DNA from: Nitrobacter sp051535215
GTDB lineage: Bacteria; Pseudomonadota; Alphaproteobacteria; Rhizobiales; Xanthobacteraceae
Direction of reading: 5' to 3'
NCBI RefSeq assembly: GCF_051535215.1
Contig: NZ_JBPPLY010000008.1
Coordinates: 1-64,000, forward strand
DNA: 64,000 nucleotides
This document shows positions 55,535 to 63,737 of this stretch, piece after piece. Every line of letters starts with the position of its first letter. The first letter of the stretch is position 1. A model generated the notes under the pieces. The model ran no database searches, had not been told where the DNA came from, and was given only the letters and a program-made list of their open reading frames with translations. The position numbers and the translations under genes were made by a program.

Positions 55535-56464
55535 ATGTTGTTCAGATCCCGACCCGCCGTTTCCCAGGCTGACCCGCACGACGCCATCGTCGCACAGCTT
55601 CGCGAGTTGGCGCCACGAATCAAGCAAGACTGGCCTGAAACTCAGGAGCCGTCTTTATCGACACCGGCATCCCAGCCGGTCGCCGAATCACTGTTCGAGG
55701 CCGCGCCATCGAACGACAATGCCGAGGCGCTTCTCAAAACGATCGCGCCCGCGCGGCCTCGTCGCGTCATCCTGAAGGTGCTGCTGGTCATCTGCGCCGG
55801 CGTTGCCGGAGCAATGGCCTGGCACTCCTATGGCGAAGAGGCGAAGAACAGGATTTCTCAACTCATGCCGCAGTTTCTGATGGAAGCTCCCGCGTCGACA
55901 GCAAACGCAAACGGGGGTGAAACGCAGGAGCAGGACACCGCGGTTCAGGCGGCCACGCCCCAGCCTCAACCCGCTTCCGAAGCAGAACCCGCGCAGCCGG
56001 CGCAGACAGCCACCGCGGACGATCTTCGGCCGTCAACGTCGGCCACGGATGTCGCAACGACTCCTGCGCAAGCGCCATCCGTCCCAGCCGCGCTTCCGGG
56101 CGAGACCGCGCAAATGCTCGAAGCCATGGCGAGCGACATCGCCACGCTGAAACAGACAGTCGAAGAGTTGCGGACCAGCGAACAACAGTTGCGCCGGGAG
56201 ATGGCCGCGGAACGCGAAGCGCGCGCCAAAACGGTACAACATACGGCGAAGCCTGCTCCGCCACGGCGACAACGTGCCTCGCCCCAGGCGGCAATTCCAT
56301 ACAATCCTCCCGCTTCCCATGCTTCGCCGCCGCCGGCGACGGAAAAACGGGTATATCCGCAAGAATCGACGCAACGTGAAGCCTATATCCCGCCCGCCCC
56401 CGCCCAGCTCCCGCCGCAGCCGGGAGACGACAGCGCTCCGCGGCCACCGATGCCCTTGCAGTGA
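55535..56464 (+). CDS. Unknown single-pass membrane protein with coiled coil and Pro/Ala-rich region
   Basis: A 309-residue protein from ATG 55535, which has GGAAA 5 bp upstream. A cytoplasmic N-terminal 70 residues (SQADPHDAIVAQLRELAPRIK) precede one membrane helix (VILKVLLVICAGVAGAMAW, about 80-98). A long Ala/Pro/Gln/Thr-rich stretch follows, then a coiled coil (EAMASDIATLKQTVEELRTSEQQLRREM, about 195-225) and a proline-rich tail. I do not recognise a family. The layout suggests a periplasm-spanning structural or tethering protein. It lies between the lipocalin cluster and the convergent trehalose operon. Confidence 0.65.
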   Translation: MLFRSRPAVSQADPHDAIVAQLRELAPRIKQDWPETQEPSLSTPASQPVAESLFEAAPSNDNAEALLKTIAPARPRRVILKVLLVICAGVAGAMAWHSYGEEAKNRISQLMPQFLMEAPASTANANGGETQEQDTAVQAATPQPQPASEAEPAQPAQTATADDLRPSTSATDVATTPAQAPSVPAALPGETAQMLEAMASDIATLKQTVEELRTSEQQLRREMAAEREARAKTVQHTAKPAPPRRQRASPQAAIPYNPPASHASPPPATEKRVYPQESTQREAYIPPAPAQLPPQPGDDSAPRPPMPLQ

Positions 56465-56793
56465 ATCCGCACCGGGCTTCACCGCCCGTTTTCAATGAAC
56501 GTCTTCATAGGCCGGCAGCATGCCACGACGTGCGCGTCATGAATGTCGCCGATGGTGAGTTCGTCGACCCTTTTGGCCGCATGGCCTTTGCTCGCATGGC
56601 CCGGCTTGGCATTCGTCGTCCGGGAACCCAGGATCCAATCCCGCTTCGGTCAAACCCCGGCACGGTCCGGCAACATGGCGTTGCAACTGCACGGATCTCT
56701 ATAGCGTTTGCAAGCGGCCGGCTTGCGCAAAGAAAACGCGTCAAAACGCGAATCTGGAGCTTGGCTTCTGATTCGATCAGAAGCAGAAATGCT
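56465..56793. other. Intergenic region with repeat between two convergent genes
   Basis: Nothing here reads as a gene. The right half holds a full copy of the GCTTCTGAT-type repeat (56706-56790), which ends just after the otsA stop and could terminate that transcript. Confidence 0.5.
56706..56790. repeat. Dispersed repeat, second full copy (GCTTCTGAT palindrome type)
   Basis: TTGCGCAAAGAAAACGCGTC matches the A-rich block of the copy at 3640, and GCTTCTGAT-TCG-ATCAGAAGC (56764-56784) is the same perfect 9-bp stem. Order and spacing of the two parts match the copy at 3619-3703. Confidence 0.75.
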
Positions 56794-58266
56794 TTAGTGA
56801 ACGCGCGCGCCGCTCCGCCAGCCGACGACGTGCAGCGGCCATGATTTCGGCGACTCGACCGCGGGCAGGTCGCATGCCGCTTCCTTGTTAGAGGCATGCG
56901 CATCCTGAAGCGCGTCGGAGAAATCCGTAAACCACTGCTGAATGGTGCCGGCGCGCAGCTTTCGCATCATGGCTTCCCAGCGCATCCGGCGTTCGGTCAA
57001 CGGCATCGAAAATGCCGTGGCGATGGCGCGCGACATCCCGTCGATTTCGTGCGGGTTGACCAGCAGCGCCGTCTGCAATTCATTGGCCGCGCCCGCGAAC
57101 TTGGACAAGACCAGCACGCCGGGATCGGCAGGATTTTGCGCGGCGACATATTCCTTGGCAACGAGATTCATGCCGTCATGCAGCGGCGTCACCACGCCCA
57201 CGCGCGCGGTGCGATAGAGACCCGCGAGCACGGTCTGATTGAATCCGCGGTTGAGGTAACGGATCGGCATCCAGTCCGCCTCGCCGTGGCGGCCATTGAC
57301 GTCGCTGACGAGCTTCGCCAATTCGCTCTGCAAGTTTCCATAGGCTTCGATGGTGCCGCGGGAGGGCGTTGCGATCTGCAACAGTGAGACGGTGCGCTTC
57401 AGCTCGGGCTGCGAGGTCAGCATGCGGTCGAATGCCTTGATCCGGTTCACCAGCCCCTTCGAGTAGTCCAGACGGTCGACGCCGATCGCCAGTTGCTCGC
57501 CGTTCAGGCTGCGCCGCAGCCGCGACACGTCGGGATGAGTGGCGGCCTTGGCGGCCTGTACCGCGAATTTCTCCACGTCGATTCCAATCGGAAACACCGC
57601 GCATCGCGACTTGCCGTAGCGCGACGTCACCACGCCGTCATCGATCTTGAGACCAAGCTCGGACTGAAGATAGCTGAGGAAATTCTCGCAGTCGTCGTCG
57701 GTCTGGAATCCGATCAGATCGTAGGCCAGCATCGCCTCGACCAGTTCGCGATGGTGTGGAACGGCGCCGACGATAGCGCGCGCCGGCCACGGCGTATGCA
57801 AGAAGAACCCGATCGGATTCCGGACACCGAGATCGCGCAACTCGGCGCCAAGTGCCAGAAAGTGATAATCCTGAATCCAGAACGCGGTATCCGGTTTGCG
57901 GAAGCGCAGCAGGGCGCGCGCCATGAAGGCGTTGACCTCGCGGTACGACTGGTAATCGTCCTGCGAAGCGCGAATGAGATCGGATCGGGAGTGAAGCGCC
58001 GGCCACAGCGCCGAGTTGGCGAAGCCTTCATAATATCCGCCGTAGTGCGCCGCGGGCAGATCGAGCAATGCCAGCGCACCCGCGCCAAGGGCTTCGACCT
58101 CCGCAAATGTATCCTTGTGCACCCCGTCGCGCACACGGCCGCTGGAACCCACCCAGATTGCACCCGATTTTTCAACAACAGGCAGCAGCGCCGCAGCAAG
58201 GCCACCCGTCAGGGGCTCATTGGCCCGCGCACGTGCCACCCGGTTTGAAACGACAACGAGGTTCAC
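56794..58266 (-). CDS. otsA: Trehalose-6-phosphate synthase
   Basis: A 490-residue GT20 glycosyltransferase joining UDP-glucose and glucose-6-phosphate. Seen are VVVSNRVARA, TGGLAAALLPVVEKSGAIWVG, WIQDYHFLALG, HTPWPA, GVDRLDYSKGLVNR and PLHDGMNLVAKEYVAAQ. I chose the GTG at 58266: GGGAGGG lies 5 bp upstream and the protein starts at the conserved NLVVVSNRV. The ATG at 58311 lies inside the EcfG-type promoter, upstream of the expected transcription start, so it cannot be used from that promoter. It is the last gene of the trehalose operon, 179 bp after the GH15 gene. Confidence 0.95.
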   Translation of the reverse strand: MNLVVVSNRVARARANEPLTGGLAAALLPVVEKSGAIWVGSSGRVRDGVHKDTFAEVEALGAGALALLDLPAAHYGGYYEGFANSALWPALHSRSDLIRASQDDYQSYREVNAFMARALLRFRKPDTAFWIQDYHFLALGAELRDLGVRNPIGFFLHTPWPARAIVGAVPHHRELVEAMLAYDLIGFQTDDDCENFLSYLQSELGLKIDDGVVTSRYGKSRCAVFPIGIDVEKFAVQAAKAATHPDVSRLRRSLNGEQLAIGVDRLDYSKGLVNRIKAFDRMLTSQPELKRTVSLLQIATPSRGTIEAYGNLQSELAKLVSDVNGRHGEADWMPIRYLNRGFNQTVLAGLYRTARVGVVTPLHDGMNLVAKEYVAAQNPADPGVLVLSKFAGAANELQTALLVNPHEIDGMSRAIATAFSMPLTERRMRWEAMMRKLRAGTIQQWFTDFSDALQDAHASNKEAACDLPAVESPKSWPLHVVGWRSGARVH

Positions 58267-58298
58267 AGGGTCCCTCCCTATTTTTTTGCCCGTCGATA

Positions 58299-58323
58299 AA
58301 CGCTCGTTCATCAATATGGTTCC
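58299..58323 (-). promoter_or_regulatory. EcfG (general stress sigma) promoter of otsA
   Basis: Read on the minus strand: GGAAC at 58323-58319, a 16-bp spacer, then CGTT at 58302-58299. This is an exact match to the EcfG/RpoE2 consensus of Rhizobiales (GGAAC-N16/17-CGTT). The predicted transcript would start near 58290, about 25 bp before the GTG start and just ahead of its ribosome-binding site. Confidence 0.75.
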
Positions 58324-58406
58324 TCGCCTCCTTCCAACCAAATTGACGCCAAATTCGGGCAAGATAGAACGATACTGAAAGTTCCCCGCCGAAGAGAAAA
58401 TATTCA

Positions 58407-58430
58407 TTGTCGTAACAATCTTTACGACAA
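58407..58430. promoter_or_regulatory. Perfect 9-bp inverted repeat between GH15 and otsA
   Basis: TTGTCGTAA and TTACGACAA flank a 6-bp loop CAATCT. It begins 16 bp after the GH15 stop (minus strand) and lies about 85 bp upstream of the otsA EcfG promoter. There is no T tract on the minus strand. It may be an operator or an mRNA-processing or transcript-end hairpin. Confidence 0.5.
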
Positions 58431-58445
58431 GTGTTTTTCATTCGA

Positions 58446-60239
58446 TCAACTTCGCCAGTATCGATCTTCCCAGTTGCGTGACAATTTCATTCCCGTGAGA
58501 ATCAATCCTGCCATGGAATAAGTCTGCGGAAAGTTCCCGAACAGCGCACCGGTTTTCGGATCCACGTCTTCCGAAAGGAGTCCGAAACGATTGCGATGCG
58601 CAAGCGCATCCACGAAAGCCTCCCGCGCTTCCTCGCGACGTCCCAGCGCCCACCACGCATCGATCAGCCAGAATCGACAGATCAGGAACGCAGTCACCGG
58701 AACACCGAAGTCGTCTTCCGCAGCGTAGCGCATCACATGCTTCTCACGCAGCAGCTCGCGCTCCATGGCGGCGACGGTTTTCACGAATCGTGGATCGTTG
58801 ACCTCGCAGACGCCGAGTTCGGGCAGCAGTAACACGCTCGCATCGAGATCGTCGGATCCGAACGCGGAAGTGAAGGCCTCTCGCTTCGGGTTCCAGGCGC
58901 GATCGAGCAGTTCGGCGTGCAACGGGTCGGCAACCGCGTTCCAATGCGCCGCGCGCTCCGGCAGACCGAGCCGTTCCGCGATGGCCGCAAGCCGATTGAT
59001 TCCGGCCCAGCACATTGCGGCGGAGTGGGTGTGGACGCGCTGGCGGCCGCGGTATTCCCAGATGCCGGCGTCACCCGTCATCGCAACCCTCGCCGCCTTG
59101 TGGCCGAGCGTTTCGAGAAGGGAGAACAGGCTTTCGTCGCCGGGGCGCGGAAGCCGGCGGTCGAAGAACAGCGGCAACGCCGCCAGGATGGCGCTGCCAT
59201 AGGTGTCGTGCTGTTTCTGTTCGACCGCAGCATTGCCGACCCGCACGGGCCCGTCGCCCCGATAGCCCTGAAGATCGGCGGCGGTCCACTCGTCCAGCGG
59301 CAGGTTCGGGACCACGCTGTAGACCGGCTTCAGGTCAGCGTCGGTGTTCGATGCGATCGAGAGCGTGAAGCCGATGAAATCTTCCATGGTCCGCGTCGCG
59401 CCGACGCGGTTGAGCGCCTTCACCACGAAATAGGCATCGCGCAGCCAGCAATAGCGATAGTCCCAGGTGCGGCCGGAGCCGGGCGCTTCCGGAATCGAGG
59501 TGGTGTGCGCGGCAATGATGCCGCCGGTCTCCTCGAAGTTGGACAGCTTGAGCGTAACGGCGGCGCGGATGATCGCTTCCTGCCATTCGTAGGAGATGTA
59601 GAGACGCCGCACCCAGCTTTGCCAATAGGTCCTGGTCTCTTCAGCGAAGCGCTGGGCGGTCGACGCCAGATCGCCGGGAAACGGTTCGTCGTTGCCGAAC
59701 ACCAGATGCATCGGCCGCGTCAGAACGAACGGCGTTTCGTTTTCGATCAGGGCAAGCGGCGCGTCCGTGGTTACGCGGATCGCCGTGTCGTCATCCGCGA
59801 AGTAGCGGATGTGATTGCTGCCCATCGAATGCCGCTTGAGCGGCTTGCCGTAAGCATGAGTCGGCCGGATGCGAATCGTGATCCGGGGCAGGCCCGCGAC
59901 AGGCTCGATGATGCGAAACAACTGCGGCGGACGGAAGATGCGGCCGTACTGCCGGAATCGCGGCGCGAAGTCCGTGACCCGTACCGCATTGCCGCGGCCG
60001 TCTGTCAGGACCGTGGACACGATCGCGGTGTTGCGGACATAGTCCGACTGGAAATCGACCATGCCGTCCAGCACGACATCGCTGAAGCCTTTTTCTTCAT
60101 TTCCCGCAAGCAGGCGCGAGAACACCGGATCGGAATCGAATCGCGGGAAACACCACCACACCAGACGCGCGGTAGGATCGACAAGCGCGGCCGTTCGGCA
60201 GTTGCCGATGACGGCGAGGTCGAGACCGTGATCGATCAT
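58446..60239 (-). CDS. Glycoside hydrolase family 15 (glucoamylase/trehalase-like)
   Basis: A 597-residue cytoplasmic enzyme with an N-terminal beta domain (about 1-220: IGNCRTAALVDPTARLVWWCFPRFDS) and a GH15 (alpha/alpha)6 barrel. The barrel is marked by GSGRTWDYRYCWLRDAYFVVKAL near residue 255, DAGIWEYRGRQRVHTHSAAMCW near 400 (a candidate acid Glu in WEYR), and a final GALFGNFPQTYSMAGLI. Some bacterial GH15 proteins of this shape are trehalases. Position between otsB and otsA suggests trehalose or a related glucan as substrate. The start overlaps the otsB stop (ATGA). Confidence 0.9.
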   Translation of the reverse strand: MIDHGLDLAVIGNCRTAALVDPTARLVWWCFPRFDSDPVFSRLLAGNEEKGFSDVVLDGMVDFQSDYVRNTAIVSTVLTDGRGNAVRVTDFAPRFRQYGRIFRPPQLFRIIEPVAGLPRITIRIRPTHAYGKPLKRHSMGSNHIRYFADDDTAIRVTTDAPLALIENETPFVLTRPMHLVFGNDEPFPGDLASTAQRFAEETRTYWQSWVRRLYISYEWQEAIIRAAVTLKLSNFEETGGIIAAHTTSIPEAPGSGRTWDYRYCWLRDAYFVVKALNRVGATRTMEDFIGFTLSIASNTDADLKPVYSVVPNLPLDEWTAADLQGYRGDGPVRVGNAAVEQKQHDTYGSAILAALPLFFDRRLPRPGDESLFSLLETLGHKAARVAMTGDAGIWEYRGRQRVHTHSAAMCWAGINRLAAIAERLGLPERAAHWNAVADPLHAELLDRAWNPKREAFTSAFGSDDLDASVLLLPELGVCEVNDPRFVKTVAAMERELLREKHVMRYAAEDDFGVPVTAFLICRFWLIDAWWALGRREEAREAFVDALAHRNRFGLLSEDVDPKTGALFGNFPQTYSMAGLILTGMKLSRNWEDRYWRS

Positions 60240-61042
60240 TCCGGGACGGCCCGTTCGTCGTCGAGGAGCCCGCCCAGCCAGGCCCGGACATCGCTCGGCG
60301 TCTGAAAATGGCCGTCGACGCCCTTGGCGCGCCGGCCCACCGAGAACGACAGACCCTTCAGGTCGGGCATGATCGCGAACACCGTTTCATCGGTCACGTC
60401 GTCGCCGATAAAGACCGGACGCCGTCCCTTGAACGGCTCGTGGACCATCAATTCGGTCACGCCGGTCGCCTTCGTGAAACCGGAATGCTTGATCTCGCAT
60501 ACGAGCTTGCCCGGCAGCACCTCGATCGGCGCGCTCGGCAGGTCGGCGCGTATCGCCGAAACCGCATCGTAGATCGACCGTTCGGCATCCGGAGCCTTTC
60601 TGTAGTGCAGCGCCAGCGAGTAGCCCTTGTTCTCCACGAGAATGCCGGCGTGCAATTCGGCGATGGCCGCGAAACGCCGGATCAGGTCCTGGTTCATCGG
60701 CGGCGCGCCCGCAGCCACGGCTTCGCTCTGGGCGGAGATGCGCATCTCCGCGCCATGACCGCCAACCGCAGGCAACAGCATCGGAGCGAATATGCGGTCG
60801 ATGTCGCTGAGCGATCTCCCGCTGACCAGCGCCAGCGCGCCATCCGTCCGCTCCAAGAGCCGCGACAATGAATTGGCGAGGCCCGGCGGCACCTCGACCT
60901 CGGTCGGTGACGGCGCGAGGTCGAGCAGCGTGCCATCGATATCGAGCAACAGCGCGGATGTGCGCAGCGGCGGCATAAGAGGTCGGTCGTCGGCCATGAA
61001 GGCGGTTTTCTTTGGCAAGGTTTCCATCAATTCCTGACTCAT
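60236..61042 (-). CDS. otsB: Trehalose-6-phosphate phosphatase
   Basis: A 268-residue HAD-superfamily phosphatase releasing trehalose from trehalose-6-phosphate. Motif I is LLLDIDGTLLDLAPSP (nucleophile Asp and the DxDGT pattern), motif II lies in ALVSGRSLSDID, and motif IV is FIGDDVTDE. ATG 61042 overlaps the MFS gene stop by 4 bp; a longer frame upstream lies inside that gene. Its own stop overlaps the GH15 start. The order is thus MFS, otsB, GH15, otsA, with the first three translationally coupled. Confidence 0.94.
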   Translation of the reverse strand: MSQELMETLPKKTAFMADDRPLMPPLRTSALLLDIDGTLLDLAPSPTEVEVPPGLANSLSRLLERTDGALALVSGRSLSDIDRIFAPMLLPAVGGHGAEMRISAQSEAVAAGAPPMNQDLIRRFAAIAELHAGILVENKGYSLALHYRKAPDAERSIYDAVSAIRADLPSAPIEVLPGKLVCEIKHSGFTKATGVTELMVHEPFKGRRPVFIGDDVTDETVFAIMPDLKGLSFSVGRRAKGVDGHFQTPSDVRAWLGGLLDDERAVPE

Positions 61043-62508
61043 CGCGACTCCACAACGGCAAGCGGCGATGCCACCGATTCGAGCGGGCGCCGCTCGGCGG
61101 CAATTCCGTATCGCCAGCCGATCAGCGCGGCGGCGATCATCAATGCCGATCCCAGACAATACCCCGCGAATACGCTGTCACGCGAACCGCTGTCGATCAA
61201 GGCCCCGAACAGCGAAGGACCGGCGACGCCGCCGATCGCCGTCCCGACGGCGTAGAACATCGCGATCGCCAGCGCCCGCACTTCAAGCGGAAAGGTCTCG
61301 CTGACAGTGAGGTAAGCCGCGCTCGCGGCCGGCGAGGCAAAGAAAAATATCACCATCCACGCGATCGTCTGCGTCTGCGCGGTCAGAACGCCGGCGGCGA
61401 AAAGATAGCCGGACACCGCGAGCAGAACGCCGGATATCCCGTAAGTGAAAGCAATCATCGCGCGGCGTCCGATCGTATCGAACAGCCGGCCCAACAATAG
61501 CGGCCCGAGAAAGTTGCCGGCCGCGAACGGCAGGACGTACCAGCCGATGTGCTCCGCCGGAATGTCGAAGAAAGTCGACAGCACCAGCGCGTAGGTGAAG
61601 AAGATCGCATTGTAGAAGAACGCCTGCGCGATCATCAAGGCAAGGCCGACCAGCGACCGCTGCCGGTATGCCGAGAACAACGTCCGCGCCACCTCGCGAA
61701 GCGGCGTGTGGTCGCGCATCCGAAGCCTGATCGTCGGCCACGCTTCGTCGGCGGCTGCATCCGGATGGCGAGCCGCCATCCGTTCGATGTCGGCGACGAT
61801 GTGGATCGCCTGATCCGGCCGTCCGTGAATCATCAGCCAGCGCGGGCTTTCCGGAATCCATAGTCGCATCACAAACACCACCAGTCCAAGCACCGCGCCG
61901 GTCAGGAATGCAAGCCGCCAGCCCAGCTCCGGATCGATCACCTGCGGATCGAGCAGGACGATCGCGCCGACCGCGCCGAGCGCGGCACCGATCCAGAAGC
62001 TGCCGTTAATGGTCAGATCCGTCCATCCGCGATACCGCGCCGGCACCAGTTCCTGAATCGTGGAATTGATCGCTGTGTACTCGCCCCCGATACCCGCGCC
62101 GGTGAGAAACCGGAACAGCGCGAAGCTGCCGATATCCCATGACAGCGCGGTCGCCGCCGTCGCGGTCAGATAAAGAGCCAACGTGACGAAAAAAAGTTTC
62201 TTGCGCCCGATCCGGTCCGTCAGCCAGCCGAAACCCAGCGCGCCGAGCACGGCCCCGATGAGATAAGTACTGCCGGCGAGACCGATATCGAAGTTGGTGA
62301 ATTGCAGCGTCGGGCTGTCCTTGAGCGCGCCGGACAAAGCCCCAACGAGCGTCACCTCCAGCCCGTCCAGTATCCAGGTAATTCCGAGGGCTGTCACGAC
62401 CCGTATATGAAACATGCTCCAGCGCAGGCCGTCGAGCCGCGCGGGAATGTCCGTCTCGACGATCCCGTCCGCATATCTGGTTGATGATTGTGCCTGGATG
62501 GTCGCCAA
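61039..62508 (-). CDS. MFS transporter (sugar-porter-like), first gene of the trehalose operon
   Basis: A 12-helix major facilitator of about 489 residues. Landmarks are GFGWLTDRIGRKKLFF (loop 2-3), FLTGAGIGGEYTAINSTIQE, WIPESPRWLMIHGRPDQA and a second-half GRLFDTIGRRAMIAF. I prefer the TTG at 62508, with GAGGTG 9 bp upstream, giving MATIQAQSSTRYADG. GTG 62520 and ATG 62607 are alternatives, while ATG 62682 lies upstream of the expected transcription start. Its coupling to otsB suggests it moves trehalose, glucose or an osmolyte, but direction and substrate are unknown. Confidence 0.85.
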   Translation of the reverse strand: MATIQAQSSTRYADGIVETDIPARLDGLRWSMFHIRVVTALGITWILDGLEVTLVGALSGALKDSPTLQFTNFDIGLAGSTYLIGAVLGALGFGWLTDRIGRKKLFFVTLALYLTATAATALSWDIGSFALFRFLTGAGIGGEYTAINSTIQELVPARYRGWTDLTINGSFWIGAALGAVGAIVLLDPQVIDPELGWRLAFLTGAVLGLVVFVMRLWIPESPRWLMIHGRPDQAIHIVADIERMAARHPDAAADEAWPTIRLRMRDHTPLREVARTLFSAYRQRSLVGLALMIAQAFFYNAIFFTYALVLSTFFDIPAEHIGWYVLPFAAGNFLGPLLLGRLFDTIGRRAMIAFTYGISGVLLAVSGYLFAAGVLTAQTQTIAWMVIFFFASPAASAAYLTVSETFPLEVRALAIAMFYAVGTAIGGVAGPSLFGALIDSGSRDSVFAGYCLGSALMIAAALIGWRYGIAAERRPLESVASPLAVVESR

Positions 62509-62655
62509 AATTGCACTCACCTCGCGCCGGCCGGCGCTTAAGCTCGTCCCGTGCAGCAGAAGCGCGGGTTGAGAGCGGCTCGAATGGAGCAGCTTGCCGG
62601 CGATCATCCTTTCTCGGTTGCTGTCTTCGGGTGCGGTCCTTGGCTGGAGGATAGC

Positions 62656-62680
62656 AACGCGGAAACACTGTCCCGGTTCC
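62656..62680 (-). promoter_or_regulatory. EcfG (general stress sigma) promoter of the MFS-otsB-GH15 genes
   Basis: On the minus strand: GGAAC at 62680-62676, 16-bp spacer, CGTT at 62659-62656. It has the same boxes and spacing as the otsA promoter. The predicted transcript starts near 62648, leaving a leader of about 140 bp before the preferred MFS start. Confidence 0.7.
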
Positions 62681-62813
62681 ATGGCAGCTGACCTGAAAGG
62701 ATCGCCCGCGGGCTAGCATTGATGCGCCGGGACGCATTGAATAGTCTTGAACGAATCCGGACCCGATGACGTCAAACCAAGGCCGCCGGGGCCACCAATC
62801 CTTTTAGACCGGC

Positions 62814-62827
62814 GTGATGCAAATCAC
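62814..62827. promoter_or_regulatory. FNR/FixK/CRP-type box upstream of the OmpA-domain gene
   Basis: GTGATGCAAATCAC is a perfect 5-4-5 palindrome of the GTGAT-N4-ATCAC form, close to the FixK/FNR consensus TTGAT-N4-ATCAA. It is centred about 82 bp before the ATG at 62903, compatible with a promoter some 40 bp downstream of it. Confidence 0.5.
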
Positions 62828-62902
62828 AGTATGGCCTGACACCCCGGCACAGAGTGCGGCAGCCGCCCTCGTCGCGGGGCCATTAAGGACAGGGAGAAGA
62901 TC

Positions 62903-63541
62903 ATGTCTCGTCGGATGACATCCGGAAAAGGATTGAGAGCAGCCATGCTGGCGGCCGGCCTGACTGCGATGGCAGTACCGCAGGGCGTTTCGGCCGAGGA
63001 CCTCTCCGCGCAGCAGATCATCGACGGGCTGAAGGTCTCGCGGACGCGAAGCCTGAGCGCGCCCGCACAACCCGCGCTAACCCAGGGCGATCTGGACTTC
63101 GTCAAAAGCGTGCGCGGCAAGACCCGCTCGCTGTCCCTGGACGACCGCGATCATCTGGCGGCGATCGCCGCCCAGCGCCCGAAGATCGATCTGGACATCA
63201 ATTTCGATTTCGATTCCGCGGCCCTGACCCCGCGCACCGAACCGCAGTTGCACAGCCTCGGCAAGGCGCTGACCAGCGACGAACTTGCAGGTTCGGTCAT
63301 CATGCTCGGCGGCCACACCGACGGCAAGGGATCCGACGCCTACAATCACGATCTCTCGGAACGCCGTGCGGAAGCCGTGAAGCGTTTCCTCATCGAGACG
63401 TATCACATCCCCGCGGCAAACCTGCTTTCCGCAGGATATGGAAAGGAGGGATACAAGAATCCCGCCGACCCGTTTGCTGCGGAAAATCGCCGCGTCGAGG
63501 TCGTCAACATGGCGGCGAAGGACCAGGCCGAAAAAAAATGA
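62903..63541 (+). CDS. OmpA-domain envelope protein
   Basis: A 212-residue exported protein. A signal peptide (LRAAMLAAGLTAMAVPQGVSA) is followed by a linker of about 70 residues and a C-terminal OmpA/MotB peptidoglycan-binding domain (about 95-205). That domain has INFDFDSAALTP, the GGHTDGKGSDAYN loop and LSERRAEAVKRFLIE. There is no beta-barrel, so it is a periplasmic or lipid-free anchor protein. The caspase-like gene follows on the same strand after 196 bp, a pairing seen in related genomes. Confidence 0.9.
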   Translation: MSRRMTSGKGLRAAMLAAGLTAMAVPQGVSAEDLSAQQIIDGLKVSRTRSLSAPAQPALTQGDLDFVKSVRGKTRSLSLDDRDHLAAIAAQRPKIDLDINFDFDSAALTPRTEPQLHSLGKALTSDELAGSVIMLGGHTDGKGSDAYNHDLSERRAEAVKRFLIETYHIPAANLLSAGYGKEGYKNPADPFAAENRRVEVVNMAAKDQAEKK

Positions 63542-63737
63542 CGCCGTAAGGACGCGTCGCAGGATGCTTTGCGCCTGCCCACGCCATGAGGCGCGAATGC
63601 GGTCGATCGACGCAGCACGCGCGATATTCGCCGGAGGTTAACAAGCCTCACGCCGCCGGTTTGAAAACGCCGATGGCCTCATATAAGGTCGTAACGGCGC
63701 GGACTGAAACGGCATCTGACGGGTGGACTGGCGTCGC

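Larger units (their letters stand above)
62509..62902. other. Divergent region between the trehalose operon and the OmpA-domain gene
   Basis: Apart from the EcfG-type promoter (62656-62680) and the FNR/CRP-like box (62814-62827) I see no gene here. The two sites serve opposite strands. Confidence 0.5.

Noticed and set aside
58360..58390. GGAAC close to a CGTT on the minus strand near 58380
   Set aside because: The spacer is about 9 bp, not 16-17, so it is not an EcfG promoter; the true match is at 58299-58323.
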